Origin: Hypoxylon rubiginosum
Taxonomy: Eukaryota > Ascomycota > Sordariomycetes > Xylariales > Hypoxylaceae
Direction of reading: 5' to 3'
Assembly: GCA_902806565.1 (NCBI GenBank)
Contig: CADCXA010000031.1
Location: 1,922,001 to 1,986,000 of the forward strand
DNA length: 64,000 nt
Shown: piece after piece, positions 23,604 through 34,714 of the stretch
Numbering within the stretch: position 1 is the first letter of the stretch
Layout: each line of letters opens with the position of its first letter
Notes under the pieces: generated by a model
What the model was told of the DNA's origin: nothing
Databases searched by the model: none
What the model saw: only the letters and a program-made list of their open reading frames with translations
Program-made: the position numbers and the translations under genes

Positions 23604-24971
23604 ATGCCTGGCCGAATCATTGAACGTTACGAGCACGTGCCTACCACGCAGGCAGACCGTAAGCTCCAGCTACACGTGATTTTATAGTATCAACTGCTAA
23701 CGGAGCCCCGGCTCTTCTTAGTTGATTGGGCTGATCTCATCACTCTCGATCTGAGTTTATATGAGCAGCCGGGTGGTAAAGAAGAGCTAGTGAAGCAACT
23801 TGACCATGCGGTTCGAAATGTTGGTACGTTGTTGACCTTACCCAACATCGTCCCACCGGCACAGGGCTGACACTACCACCATAGGCTTCTTCTACGTAAA
23901 GAATTTCAACATTTCCCAAGAGGAGGTGGACCAACAGTTTGCTCTCGGACGAGAGTTCTACTCTCTTCCTCTAGAGGAGAAGTTGAAATTTCACAACATC
24001 CATGATCTAGAAAGTGGGGAATACAACGGATATAGGCCATCCGGTCACCGAGTGTAAGTGAGCCAGTATTGACAATTGCGGTGAAGCTTGAACTGGCTTG
24101 GTTGACACATCGGATGCAGTCTCGGCAACGGTATCAGGGACAATGTTCAAGTGTATAACATACCCAAGTTCGACGGGTATCACCAGCGCAAGCAGCCAAC
24201 CGTCCTTGCGGATAGCATCAAGGAGATTGAGGCGTTTTCCAGGGTATGTAAGAGGCCCACCCGTAACGATTCCCCCGGTTAACAACGGTGCGCTATTAGA
24301 AATGCCACGATGAGGTAGTCGTGAAGCTCCTGCGCCTATTCGCCATCCTATTGGAGCTTCCCGACGAGGACCAGCTGGTCCGGGACCACCTGTACGACGT
24401 GAAAGGAGAGGACCATCTCCGGTACATGCACTACGCCGCGCGGAGCGCCGAAGAGAACAAGAAGGTCGGCGACCTGTACGGGCCCGGCCACACGGACCTG
24501 GGAACGGTGACGCTGCTGTTCCGACAGCCGGTGGCGGCGCTGCAGATCCTCAACTCGGAGGGCAAGTGGAAATGGGTGAAGCCGCAGGACGGCACCATCA
24601 CGATCAACACGTGCGACGCGCTAACGGCGCTAACGGGGGGCCTCATCAAGAGCAGCGTGCACCGGGTCCACGCGCCGCCCGCTGACCAGGCGCATGTTGA
24701 CCGCTTGGGGGTCTTGTACTTCGCGAGGCCCAACAACCAAGTCGTGCTGGACCCTATCCAGAACAGTCCCCTGCTGAACCGGCTCGGCCTCACCACCAAC
24801 GCCTTCACCGAGCTCGGCCAGCACCTCACCACCGAGCAGTGGGTCAAAGTTCGCCAGACGCAGCAACAGCGACCCCGCGTGAGCGCGAAGATTTCCGAGG
24901 ACGGCAAGTACACCTACGAGAAGAAGGACCTGGAGATCTTGCCGGGGTTGCACGCGGCCATCCACAACTAA
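23604..24971 (+). CDS. 2-oxoglutarate/Fe(II) oxygenase, isopenicillin N synthase-like
   Basis: Five exons, 23604-23658, 23722-23823, 23885-24053, 24120-24243 and 24300-24971, join in phase to give about 373 residues. The N-terminal half matches the DIOX_N fold: ADLDWADLITLDLS, then KQLDHAVRNVGFFYVKNFNI and REFYSLPLEEKLKFHN. The C-terminal jelly-roll has the Fe ligands: His and Asp in GHTDLGTVTLLF and the distal His in SSVHRVHAPP. The usual 2OG-binding Arg-x-Ser is replaced by RLG in VDRLGVLYFARP, so the Arg is kept and the Ser changed. Family knowledge: these enzymes hydroxylate, desaturate or cyclise small molecules using O2 and 2-oxoglutarate. The C-terminus ends with a peroxisomal-unlike IHN. 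It is convergent with the P450 (247 bases between stops) and divergent from the transporter. Confidence 0.9.
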
Positions 24972-25218
24972 GCTGTGCCAATGACTATAACCCTTCACCC
25001 CCGAGTCTAGTAGTCAAGAGGTTAGAAAGCTGCGAGACCTTGCCGAAAAAGAATTGATCTGAGGCCGACACCCAACTACTAAGTACCTTAGAAGGCGTGG
25101 AATGCTTCCCACCAGTTTCGAATTAGCGGTAGACGTGTCTCAATATGAATGAAGGTGTATGACTGATGATATTTATAAAATGTAAAATACGAATGTGAAG
25201 AAGTAAATAGAGCTGTCG

Positions 25219-26961
25219 CTATTGTACATCACCGGGGACGTACCCACTCAGCAACACCCTGCACGGGAACTCGCCGCGGGGATGCGCAGCGCCATGCTCG
25301 ACCAGATAAGCCCTCTCGTAGTCGACATTCGTCAGGTCGATCTCCTCATCCGCGTAGACCTCGTCGTAGCAATTCCGGAAGTCGAACTCCCGGCACAGTA
25401 TGGCGAGGAAGGCCTTGACCTCCTTCATGACGAACGCCTGGCCGGTGCAGTTGCGGACGCCGTACTCGAAGATGCGCCACGCGCCCTTGGCCGGGTAGAG
25501 CTCGTGGTCGGGCGCTACGAGGAACCGCTCGGGCAAGAACTCGAGCGGCCGGGGCCAGCATTCGGGGTTCCGATGGACGCTGAAGTGGCTCGTCTGCACG
25601 GAGACTCCTTCCGTTGGGTACTCGGTGCCGTCCCGCCCCTTCAGCACCAGGTCCTTGGATCCCATTCGAATGGCACTAGCGGGAGGAAAGAGCCGTAGCG
25701 TCTCTTTAATTACTGCTTGGGTGTACGGGAGAGAGTTGAGAATGGACGGGTTCTCAGTGATCATGCCGGGGCATGCAGCGACGTTTCTCCCGAAGACTCT
25801 GTCGTGTTCGGCGCGTAGCTTGGCAATGGCTTCCGGGTGTTTCGAGAGCAGGTAACAACAGGTGCTCATCGTGGCGGCAGTAGAATCATATCCGGCGAAG
25901 AAGAACATGCGCAGCTGAGCGCATAAGAGGTCCAAGAACCCTTGGTCTAGCAGGTCGCTTTGCTTTCGATCTGGTTCAGAATAGTAGCTCTCAAGCGCTT
26001 GGTCGAGGATCGAGTTAAAGGGTAGCTGCTCGTGCCGAGCTTTAACATCACGGAATGCATCAACCCGCTTCAAGATTTGATTGCGAATATGTTGGTTTAA
26101 TAGACGACTGTTGTTCCAGATACTAAACACCCTAAGAGGATTGAATTGACCAATATTGTCCAACACGTTATTCGCAGCGAACTTCAGTTTCAGTTGGCGC
26201 AACATGGTATCGGATAGAGGATGAGAGCCGGAGGTCTGGTTGCCCAGGTCGGCGTTGAAGATCACGCGCCCAATGATATCGTTCATAAGCGGCTGCGTCA
26301 ATGATTCCATTCGAAATAGCTCGCCGGATTGAACCCGCTTTCGCAGGATGTTCCGAAAGATGAGCATCTGCTCGACGACGTCAGGCATGGTAGCGTCGAG
26401 ATTGCTGTTGTTAAAGAAGGGCAGAAATAGATTATGATCATGTTTCCACTCCTGACCATTCTGAGTAAAGAGGTTCATTCCACCCCTCCCCGATATGGGT
26501 TCAAACCAGTCTTTAAGAGTTGTAGGCTTCTCGGCAGACACCTGAGGATGATTGGTGACTTGATTGGCAATGAAAGGGTCCCTAACTACGAGTAGGGGAG
26601 TGCTGACGGGGAAGCTATCGAAATAATACGCTGGTGGCCCGTTCATGTTCCCTTCCATCTTCCTAGCTATCCGGTCCAGAATGTAGCTGCTATGAGCCGC
26701 CGGCGGGAGTTCCTCTGTGGCCGTCTTTGCCGCGAGGAGATGACTGAGGAGAGAGCTGTGTTCGGGCATCGGCTTCCAGATGATTAGTATAGGAAGCTGT
26801 TGAAGGAGTGCAATTTCTCATCTCACTTTCCCCATCTTTTCCAGCTTCTTCATCAGACTTCTGTATCGCCATCCTTTAGAGACAAAGGCGAGGAGTCGCA
26901 CGACGGTAATAGTTAACAAAACTCCGCCGCAGGCGCTCAAAAACGGGCGTAGAGAATCCAT
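25219..26961 (-). CDS. Cytochrome P450 (membrane-anchored)
   Basis: Exons 26961-26827 and 26772-25219 give about 562 residues. The short first exon supplies the membrane anchor (MDSLRPFLSACGGVLLTITV, then VRLLAF) and the basic linker, and joins to KPMPEHSSLLSHLLAAKT, the proline-rich hinge. P450 landmarks: the C-helix in NGQEWKHDHNLFLPFF, the I-helix oxygen-binding AGYDST (about 335), the K-helix ETLR, and the heme loop FEYGVRNCTGQAF with cysteine at about 487, fitting FxxGxRxCxG. Family knowledge: an ER-bound monooxygenase needing cytochrome P450 reductase. I cannot assign a CYP family. Placed tail to tail with the 2OG oxygenase and near an MFS carrier, it may serve the same pathway. The C-terminal 60 residues are longer than usual. 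Confidence 0.92.
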
Positions 26962-27683
26962 GCGAAATAATTGAGTGGTAACCCCTTAACCTGAGCTTGC
27001 GACAACAACATTCATCCAGGTTCTCAAATGGCAACAAGGTGCCGCCTTATAAGGCTGACGGTCGCTTAAAGCCATTGGACTAATTTTATGAACCCCCATG
27101 GGCCCATAAACGGAGCTGAGAAGGAGCGCGACGAGAAGACTTATCAGATAGCAATCCCGAATACGACGTAGAGCCCCTCAAACTCCCTGCCTAATAAGAG
27201 GGCTATTAATAAGTTGCTAGTGCTAGCAAAGGCTCGCTCACTGTTGTATAAGACTTAACAAACTAGGGATATTCGGAATATAGAGATCTTTTTACTAAAT
27301 CCTAATCTCAAGGGCTTAGCAATAAATAAACTCATTAGTTTCATGGATTATTTCGTAGACCTTGATTTTCTTTGAGGTCGCATGCACACTTGCAAGTTTT
27401 CAGAGGCTTACGAGCCCATTTTGTTGAAGAATCTCGAGGGTCCACCCTACATAGTCAGCCTAGTCCACTGGCTGCACGCTAGCACGCTAAGGATCTAGGC
27501 GATCCGCACTAAGATAAGTGTTATCGGACTGCGCTACCCCACCTTCGGCAAAGCGCATGCAGCTTGACGCTAAGATAAGCTCTTTATCGGACGTCCCTCA
27601 AAAAAAATATTTTGACGATCGCATCTGAACTTGTACAGCTTCAAGTTTCTCAAGGTCAATCCACAGCTAACGAGTCGCCCACG
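26962..27683. other. P450/NOP9 intergenic region with AT-rich relic
   Basis: About 27130-27376 on the plus strand reads an A/T-rich protein-like frame (NKLLVLAKARSLLYKT, stop, then NIEIFLLNPNLKGLAINKL) with one internal stop. It is probably a decayed transposon or gene fragment that I cannot name. Paired GATAAG/TTATC elements lie at 27510-27592 just before NOP9. Confidence 0.35.
27510..27592. promoter_or_regulatory. Two inverted GATAAG/TTATC pairs upstream of NOP9
   Basis: TAAGATAAG-TG-TTATCGGA at 27510-27528 and TAAGATAAG-CTCT-TTATCGGA at 27571-27590 are near-identical direct copies, each internally an inverted pair of GATA-type sites, about 95-175 bases before the NOP9 start codon. Fungal GATA factors bind GATA cores. 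Whether these are functional here is inference. Confidence 0.4.
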
Positions 27684-29843
27684 ATGCCGAAGCCACGAAC
27701 AAAACGACAGGCTATCCGCGACGAGCGGAAGGCAAAGCGACGCGATAAGGCGATAGCCGCCTACGAAGCCAGCAAGGATGCGAAAAGACAGCGCATGGAC
27801 GATGCAGATGCAGATGCGGATGGCAATGGTGATGCGACCGGCGACCGCGAAGCAATATTCGAGGATGGATATGATCAATCCCAACCCCGAATCCGTGGTC
27901 CACCACCCGCCGACCGCGAGTTTTTCGGCATGCTCTCCGACCAAGAACAAGAATACTTCCGATCTGTCGACGAGCAGCTTGACATCGATGACTTCCCTTC
28001 CCAAGAGGAACGAGAGTTATACCTTGCCAGCGTCTTCGCCGAGGCCCAGGGTAAAGAGCTCAAGTTAGCATGCAGCCAATCGTGCTCGAGATTGATGGAG
28101 CGATTGATCTTGATGTCGAATACGAGACAGAAGAAGAAACTATTTGGGCAGTTTGGAAGCCATTTCTTAAACCTCATCCAGCACCGATTCGCAAGTCATT
28201 GTTGCGAGACCTTGTTCCTACAATCTGCCCCAATTGTTACCAGAGAGCTTGGAGGAGACCGCGACGATGTGCCTTCGGAACTGGACGACCCAAATGAGCC
28301 ACCTCTGGCGTACATGGAAGAGTTATTTCTGCTCGCCCTGGACGAACTCGAAGGACACCTTAGCTATCTACTCGCCGACAAATTCGCTTCTCACACCCTA
28401 CGAGTGCTGCTCATCATTTTATCCGGACGCCCCCTAGAGCAATCCCAGACCAAATCTCTCATCCACAGCAAGAAGAAAGAGCAGATATCTGTTCCTTGGA
28501 CATCCGACAGTCTAACCGACCTCAACACCCAACTTCGAGCTGTACCCATGTCATTCAATCTTGCAGCGAAAAAGATCATCGCCGATTCGGTCTCTAATAT
28601 GAATACCACGGAGCTTCGGGTGCTAGCAACACATCCTACTGGAAATCCGGTTCTGCAACTATTATTAGAATTGGATATCAGTCTGAACTTGAAAGCAAGT
28701 GACGACGAGTCTGATGATATGACGCTGCTGTGGAAACTTTTACCTGGTGCACCTGCTTCATTAAAAGATGCAACTACTCCAGCCTCCGACTTTGTCAACT
28801 CGATGTTATATGATCCTATTGGCTCACGGCTTCTCGAGAAGCTGATTACCAATTGTCCCGGAAAGGTATTCAAGGGCTTATACAAGCATGTGTTTGGAAG
28901 TCGAATCCACAGTCTCATGCGAAATGATATCGCGTGCTATCCTGCGATATGCATTCTCAATCGACTTACCAAAGAGGATCTTGTAGTCGCAGTCCAGAAG
29001 AGTCTACCTGACTTTGGCAAGCTTGTCACATTATCTAGGTTCAACGTCATCAAGGTCCTCTTTGAGCGATGTCAAGCCCGCCAAGCCATCGCCGAGTTGG
29101 AGATTCTAACGAACGCTTTAATTGAAGCATTTGGGTCCGATCGCAAGTCCTTGGTCCCGAAGCTCTGTCTCCCTCAGCCCTCGGACACAGAAGACAAAAA
29201 ACCCCACCAGCCACTTCAAAAAAATCAGTCGGCTATAATTTCTCACGGCGCGCATTTAACCACAACGATGCTCGCAATACCAGGCGCCCCTCACCAGGCG
29301 ATCCAAGCCTCCCTAGCTGCTCTCCCGGAAGAGCTCATTTTACAGCTTGCGACATCTTCAGCACCTACATCTTACGTTTTAGTCACCGCTTTATCAACTC
29401 CGACCAAGAATAAGGCTTTCCACAAGACACTAATCGCGGCACTGCGGCCTCATGCCTTCCAACTGGCCATGTCAAGCTACGGCAACAAGGTCATAAATTT
29501 GATTGTTTCCACTCCCTCTAAGGGCGACGGCATATCCATCCCTTTCCATATCAAGGAGTCGATGATGGAACAACTAGGCCAGCACGAACAAGAGCTGCGA
29601 GATTCGTTTGAGGGACGACGCGCTTGGAGGGCATGGAAAGGGGATTTGTGGAGGAATAGAGGGAGAGATTGGATCGCGTGGGCTAAGGATGTCGGTTCTA
29701 CGTCAGAGCAAGCAACGACAGCACCACAGTTCAGAATGGACAGTGGATTCCGAAACAGCTATGGCAACGGGAACAGTATGGGCAGTACGGTGTATGACGA
29801 TGGCCATTCGAGAAAACGGAAGAGACTCGAGGTTGTTTCTTAG
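27684..29843 (+). CDS. NOP9: NOP9, Pumilio-repeat pre-rRNA binding protein
   Basis: One exon of 719 residues from ATG 27684. The frame is open 24 codons farther up, but MPKPRTKRQAIRDERKAKR is the typical basic NOP9 opening. After an Asp-rich linker, GPPPADREFFGMLSDQEQEY (about 74) starts the conserved region. Pumilio-like repeats follow, for example CSRLMERLILMSN, FGSHFLNLIQHRFASHCCET (about 160), DKFASHTLRVLL (about 235), HPTGNPVLQLLLEL (about 320), YDPIGSRLLEKLI (about 380) and SSYGNKVINLIVS (about 600). The C-terminus ends in a basic nuclear signal RKRKRLEVV. Family knowledge: NOP9 binds the ITS1/20S pre-rRNA region and controls Nob1 access during 40S maturation in the nucleolus. Like RRP14 at the window start, it is a housekeeping ribosome-assembly gene set among accessory DNA. 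Confidence 0.95.
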   Translation: MPKPRTKRQAIRDERKAKRRDKAIAAYEASKDAKRQRMDDADADADGNGDATGDREAIFEDGYDQSQPRIRGPPPADREFFGMLSDQEQEYFRSVDEQLDIDDFPSQEERELYLASVFAEAQGKELKLACSQSCSRLMERLILMSNTRQKKKLFGQFGSHFLNLIQHRFASHCCETLFLQSAPIVTRELGGDRDDVPSELDDPNEPPLAYMEELFLLALDELEGHLSYLLADKFASHTLRVLLIILSGRPLEQSQTKSLIHSKKKEQISVPWTSDSLTDLNTQLRAVPMSFNLAAKKIIADSVSNMNTTELRVLATHPTGNPVLQLLLELDISLNLKASDDESDDMTLLWKLLPGAPASLKDATTPASDFVNSMLYDPIGSRLLEKLITNCPGKVFKGLYKHVFGSRIHSLMRNDIACYPAICILNRLTKEDLVVAVQKSLPDFGKLVTLSRFNVIKVLFERCQARQAIAELEILTNALIEAFGSDRKSLVPKLCLPQPSDTEDKKPHQPLQKNQSAIISHGAHLTTTMLAIPGAPHQAIQASLAALPEELILQLATSSAPTSYVLVTALSTPTKNKAFHKTLIAALRPHAFQLAMSSYGNKVINLIVSTPSKGDGISIPFHIKESMMEQLGQHEQELRDSFEGRRAWRAWKGDLWRNRGRDWIAWAKDVGSTSEQATTAPQFRMDSGFRNSYGNGNSMGSTVYDDGHSRKRKRLEVVS

Positions 29844-30178
29844 TGCGATTGATACTTGCACTGTTTCACAACAAACAATACCAAAGAGGTAACTATTGTC
29901 AAGAAGGCAATGGCACTAACAAGCTCTTTGACCAATATGAAATGCATAATTGCACTGTTCGCCAGATGTAGCCTGTTTAACTGTGCCTATTAATGACTGT
30001 GTTACTAGCCGCAATGGTGTAGCTTTGCGTATAAGGTAGATTCATCTAGTCGATAATGGGGATATGTACATGGTCTTTTCCTTTCCTTACTCCATCAACG
30101 TTGGTCTGTTTTGACAATTTCCTTCTTCCCACTGCCAATTTTCAATTATTCTCGTTATAATAACTCTTCGAAGCCGAT
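29844..30178. other. Intergenic, no gene seen
   Basis: 3' flank of NOP9 and 5' flank of the next frame. The CT-rich stretch at 30075-30150 could be the leader of the gene at 30179. Confidence 0.4.
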
Positions 30179-30925
30179 ATGCCTGGCCGTAAAGGGTACG
30201 ACATGACCTGGGTCTTCAGGGGCAGCAGACCTCAGAAAAGCGAAAATATCCAACAAGGTTCCTCTAAATGCAATACCGCCAGACCTGATTCCCATATTAA
30301 CTATCTTGAATCTGACCTTCCTTCGCCTCTTCTGACTTCCCCTACCCAAGCTCCCCAAGAGGCTACTGAACAGCCCTCACGACTAAGCCCGGGTTACAGT
30401 AGGAGCACTGGCACCCAGTATACCGTTTACAACCAAAAGACAGGCCGCGGATGGCTTCGACGCAGCAAGTCAATCGATTCATCGCTCCCCGCTACCGACC
30501 CAACCGACCAGGACGCTTCCACGGACGGATTTCCATCCCTTACACGCATGGCCAGCGGTAATGGGGGTCATATGAGCCGCGGTGCGAACTACGACCGGGC
30601 AGGAATACGAAAAGGTATGGGGTCCATCGCGCAACGAGCGGTTGATCGTGCTACGCGGGCCTCGCTCACCGCACGGCGCCTGCTAGCTCCCGCAGGAGCC
30701 CACGACGCCTACCGGCTTGGACAGTTACCCGGCCTGATTCACCCAGCTGCCATAATCGCCCCAAGTGTGCCTACCCGCATTATAGAGAGCGAGATGAATA
30801 TTCAATCAGTCCCAGCTATCATTGTTACCTCGCCATCTGACGACGAGGATGACAACTACGGAGTCAGAGTAATCAACTCTCGAGGCAGGAACCGTGCTCA
30901 GCGGCCCAGATCAGCATACTACTAA
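30179..30925 (+). CDS. Orphan hypothetical protein, low complexity
   Basis: A single-exon frame of 248 residues from ATG 30179. I do not recognise a family. The N-terminal 130 residues are Ser/Pro/Thr/Gln rich and likely disordered (SPTQAPQEATEQPSRLSPGY). A basic patch WLRRSKS lies near residue 92. A short helix-prone segment AQRAVDRATRASLTARRLLA is at about 150-170, and an acidic run SPSDDEDDNYG near 223 precedes an Arg-rich tail. No signal peptide or membrane segment. Support for coding comes from the CT-rich leader, codon composition unlike the flanks, and an uninterrupted 249-codon frame. It could be a lineage-restricted nuclear protein. Confidence 0.5.
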   Translation: MPGRKGYDMTWVFRGSRPQKSENIQQGSSKCNTARPDSHINYLESDLPSPLLTSPTQAPQEATEQPSRLSPGYSRSTGTQYTVYNQKTGRGWLRRSKSIDSSLPATDPTDQDASTDGFPSLTRMASGNGGHMSRGANYDRAGIRKGMGSIAQRAVDRATRASLTARRLLAPAGAHDAYRLGQLPGLIHPAAIIAPSVPTRIIESEMNIQSVPAIIVTSPSDDEDDNYGVRVINSRGRNRAQRPRSAYY

Positions 30926-32741
30926 ACGCATATGATTTCTATTATATCAACTCATGGTGTCTACGCCTTACTAGAGCGTTAAAGTACAAGAGATGCGAGT
31001 ATCACTCTGCCATGAGTTGAAAGACGGGATATCACGATACGCTCGGACGACTAAGCTCGTGAAGCTTCTATCCTAATTGGCTTGTCTATTTATTTATTTA
31101 TTACTGCGGTATCTTAACATCAACAGCGCTTTAATCAAAATCTTTTCATCAATAGCGGACGTAAGCAATCAGTCTGACTCTTCCTAGTCATGGTGAGCCT
31201 GAACTCACAATATAGGTATCGGAGCTTCCATTATTAAACTTAGCGAGAACCGATTATCCTAGCACAAGTAAAGACGGTCAAGATCCAACGGAAGAGGAGA
31301 TGTAGTAGAAGTAGGTACCTTTGTATATACACTATTTGCGAACTTCCAGTGAAGTTGTTGGCCAGGAGTTACTGAATAGGTTTTGACGATACCTCGAAGT
31401 ATCATATTACTCGATAAATGGTATATCCTTGGAGAGACTTAGAATCGTTGATATGCAGCAGTTTCCCTAATAGCAATTGATATAATATTCACAATTTAAT
31501 ATACATACTACCTGTTGACCCTTTTCGTCATTTTCTCGTCTCTCACTGGTATAATTATGTCTTGACATGGATAAATACCAGGTTTTCTTTTGACATTTCC
31601 TTAAATTTTAATATTCCCCAAATATAAGCGAGGAACGGAAAGCAAGTGAATTATTTTTTCTCATTTTGTCTTTTTAAAGAAAAGAATAGGACATGAGCTT
31701 TTTACCAACATCAATTGTATTATGTAGAGGGCTATAAAGGGGTATAATATGTAGTGAAACTTACCTAGGTGAGTTATAGCCCTGATGATCATATAATTTC
31801 CTCCGCAGCAACAATCTAGAGGTATCGCCGCATGGTTATTACTGCTTTTTAATGTTCGCTTGGTTGCGTGGGCGGGAATGGCGGACGATAAGGGTGAGAG
31901 GACTATGGGGCCTGAAACTTGCTTCGGAATTCTCCCCGTGCTTTGGTGCACTCATGAGAATTGACATTAGGCAGCACGAGCCGACGCATTGGAAGAAATG
32001 CTCAAGGTTTTAGAATGATATACGTCCATCACCATTATTTAATGGGGTGGGTTCAATTAGAGAAGTTTTGCATATGGTTATGAGACCTAACCCCTATTCC
32101 CCCCTTTTCTTTTTCCGCAGCAATCAGCCACTATACAAAGTCTCAAACTGATTATTAGTTCATGGAAACTACCATGCGGCTTTGCATTTTCATTTAAAAG
32201 CTGTTTTCAGAGTGACTGACACTTCTAGGATGAACCCCAAACAGTGCACGTTGCTACGTGGGCGGATCCTACCTAGGTTACTGTCTGGACAGCAAAGGGA
32301 CGTTGCTAACATGTTTGCAAGGTCTCTGCTTTCTCTATGTGAGCAGTCGGGCTGCTGAATTATAACAGTGCCTACCTCTTACATGGCATTTGGGAAAGTG
32401 GACTAACCATTTATGATCATTTCGGAAGACTAATTGCTCTTGCTTCGTTGGTTTCTCTGGCTCATACCTACCCCTAGCATAGATACGTAGAGGCAGCTTC
32501 CTAGATTATGTACATAACCCCTCTGGTTACAACTGCTATGTCAATAATTAATTCTACTCGATTACCCTAAATTCGCTCTCACCGACTTGCCCATTTTCCC
32601 TCTTCTGCACTCTTTCTACATTCCTCATTCCTACAACCAACCAACTAAGACAACTTCAGCTTTATCTCCCCTTTGTCTAAAGACACCTTCACATTATTGC
32701 AAACCCCTATATATCTCTAAATTCATAAAGCATCAAGGATA
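30926..32741. other. AT-rich intergenic region
   Basis: About 1.8 kb, A+T rich, with no supportable gene. ACCTAGGT palindromes occur at 31763-31770 and 32271-32278. A CT-rich leader-like stretch at about 32580-32690 precedes the ATG at 32742. Confidence 0.45.
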
Positions 32742-34200
32742 ATGGATCATATTTTGAAGACAACTGCGTCCGATAAAAGCATCAATCCCAAGCCTAAATA
32801 CGATACTATCGACAGGCGGATAAAAACTCGGCTATTACACAATTACTGCAAGAGCTTTTATCGTAATACCACCTCGTTTCTAGCGCCACACATTAACCAA
32901 TCTGGGCTTGCGAGAAGGAGTCCGACCGAGCAACTAGAGAAGAGCTACCTATGCTGGGCTAGTCTCCAGAGCTTGCATCGCCGTCAACATGTTATACTGT
33001 GCTGATTCGGTGCCCGTAAGTCTCGCCAGGTAGAGAATACATATTGACAACGGCTAATATCTACCCAGACTTTGAAACGGTCTCACATCGCTTCCCCGAA
33101 AATACATCATTGATTGGGAATAAATGGTTCGACAACTCGCACATGACATGCAACACCTTGATTCCTAGCCACCAAAACATCCGACTGTCCAATGCACATT
33201 ACCTGCCAGGACCACTACCACGAAAAGATTGTTTCGAGCCGCATCCGTCTTCGAAGACCAGCCATCCGTAGGGTTTACTTCAGCAACGATTCCCAATACC
33301 TCTACTGGGTTGGCGATGACGGCAAGTCGTCGAGGTATATATGAAGGTCAAAACCTGGTGTCCAATTACCCAGACGTTAAACGTGCCCCTATTTCGCCCA
33401 CGAACATTCGATGCCGGACAATTGTAACTGGTCCACCTGCAAACGAGCGATAAATTATCGTTTCAAAGTAATAGAAAATGGGAGACAGTTGATAACACAG
33501 TGACAATCTACCTGGAATGTATTTTCCAGGCGTGTACTTCGCCAGGTAGTTATCCTCGACGACCAGGAAGCCGACAACAAGAGGGCACTCCAAGAAGAGT
33601 ACGCCGAGTTCCTAGGATTTCTCCTGGATGTACACTAGGGTAATCCTCTTCACTTCGCCGTTGCTCATTAAGTACATGGGCAACAGATGCGTACAAGCTG
33701 GCCAATAAATGCAACAGGCCTGAAGGACCGCGTGAACGAGGAGAATAATATTCTCGTTGGGACAAGGACAAGCAATTTTCTGAAAAACAACTACGACGCG
33801 TCATTTTACCCATTGCTAAAGGAACTTATGGTAAGCACAGAGGTGCCAAAGGAGTACGCCAGCTTTCGGTCTGCTGCATCATATTGGCCTTTTCTGGCAA
33901 GATTTCTGTTTCTTGAGACTTGGGCGGTTTTTCTTTCAGTGCTTCTAGGTCCCTAGATGACGGACGGAGAATCGGGTTTTTTCTCAAGGCAGTGAGGATC
34001 CCGAGACAAACTTCCCCTTACCAGAGCGTGGAACATGACACCACTACTACCAGCAACGACCCAGGCATAGATAAACATGCCTAACAACTGCTCGTCTGGC
34101 AACATGACTGACTTGACAAATCTGCCACGTGTCGAGCGGTAATCATGCCGCCTACCAACGATCAAATCCAAGACTTCGCATAGCTCCTATGTCTCGACGG
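32742..34200 (+). pseudogene. Possible decayed gene region
   Basis: A promoter-like CT-rich leader is followed by ATG 32742 and an 87-codon frame (MDHILKTTASDKSINPKPKY...) of no known family. Downstream, scattered islands on the plus strand read like protein but lie in different frames and are cut by stops: RVYFSNDSQYLYWVGDDGKS at about 33275-33335, VVILDDQEADNKRALQEEYA at about 33550-33600, and a frame at 33687-33956. I cannot identify the parent protein. Spliced exons of a real unknown gene remain possible. Confidence 0.25.
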
Positions 34201-34714
34201 CTTCGACAAGTCATTGTCCCTGCGGCGTCTAGCGTTAACAACTGTTTTCGCTACGGACGATGTACCATTGGGGTGTTTTAAGAGGATGCAGATTTCCCCC
34301 CGCGCCCATTGAACGAATTATGTGTAGCCCTCGGAAGACCTACACGTATTGGTCTTGTCTTATACAGCACGACGATGGAGATGGATGGAAAGCGTACCGT
34401 AGGACATTGAACCACCTCACTCTCGAGTTCACACATAGCTTGAAAATAAAAATAAAACTTCACGTGTTTCATATGTACCTGATACCATTATATAGTATAT
34501 GTATTTTCTATTAATGAATGCAAGTGTTGACTATTATACTTTTGTTGCTTGACAGTGCTAAAGTACCTAGCTACCTGGTAATGAATGACCCCCTGGGCGA
34601 AGTTCAGCTTTAGTGGGTAATCCCTATCTTTAGGGGGGTTACCTTAACCCCCTAGAAAATAAAAACAAGCTTACAATATCCTTCCAAACCCCACCTAAGA
34701 GCATCTTTTACCTG
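34201..34714. other. Upstream region of long HET gene
   Basis: No gene supported. The sequence becomes strongly GC rich right at the HET start codon, in contrast with this A/T-rich flank. Confidence 0.4.
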
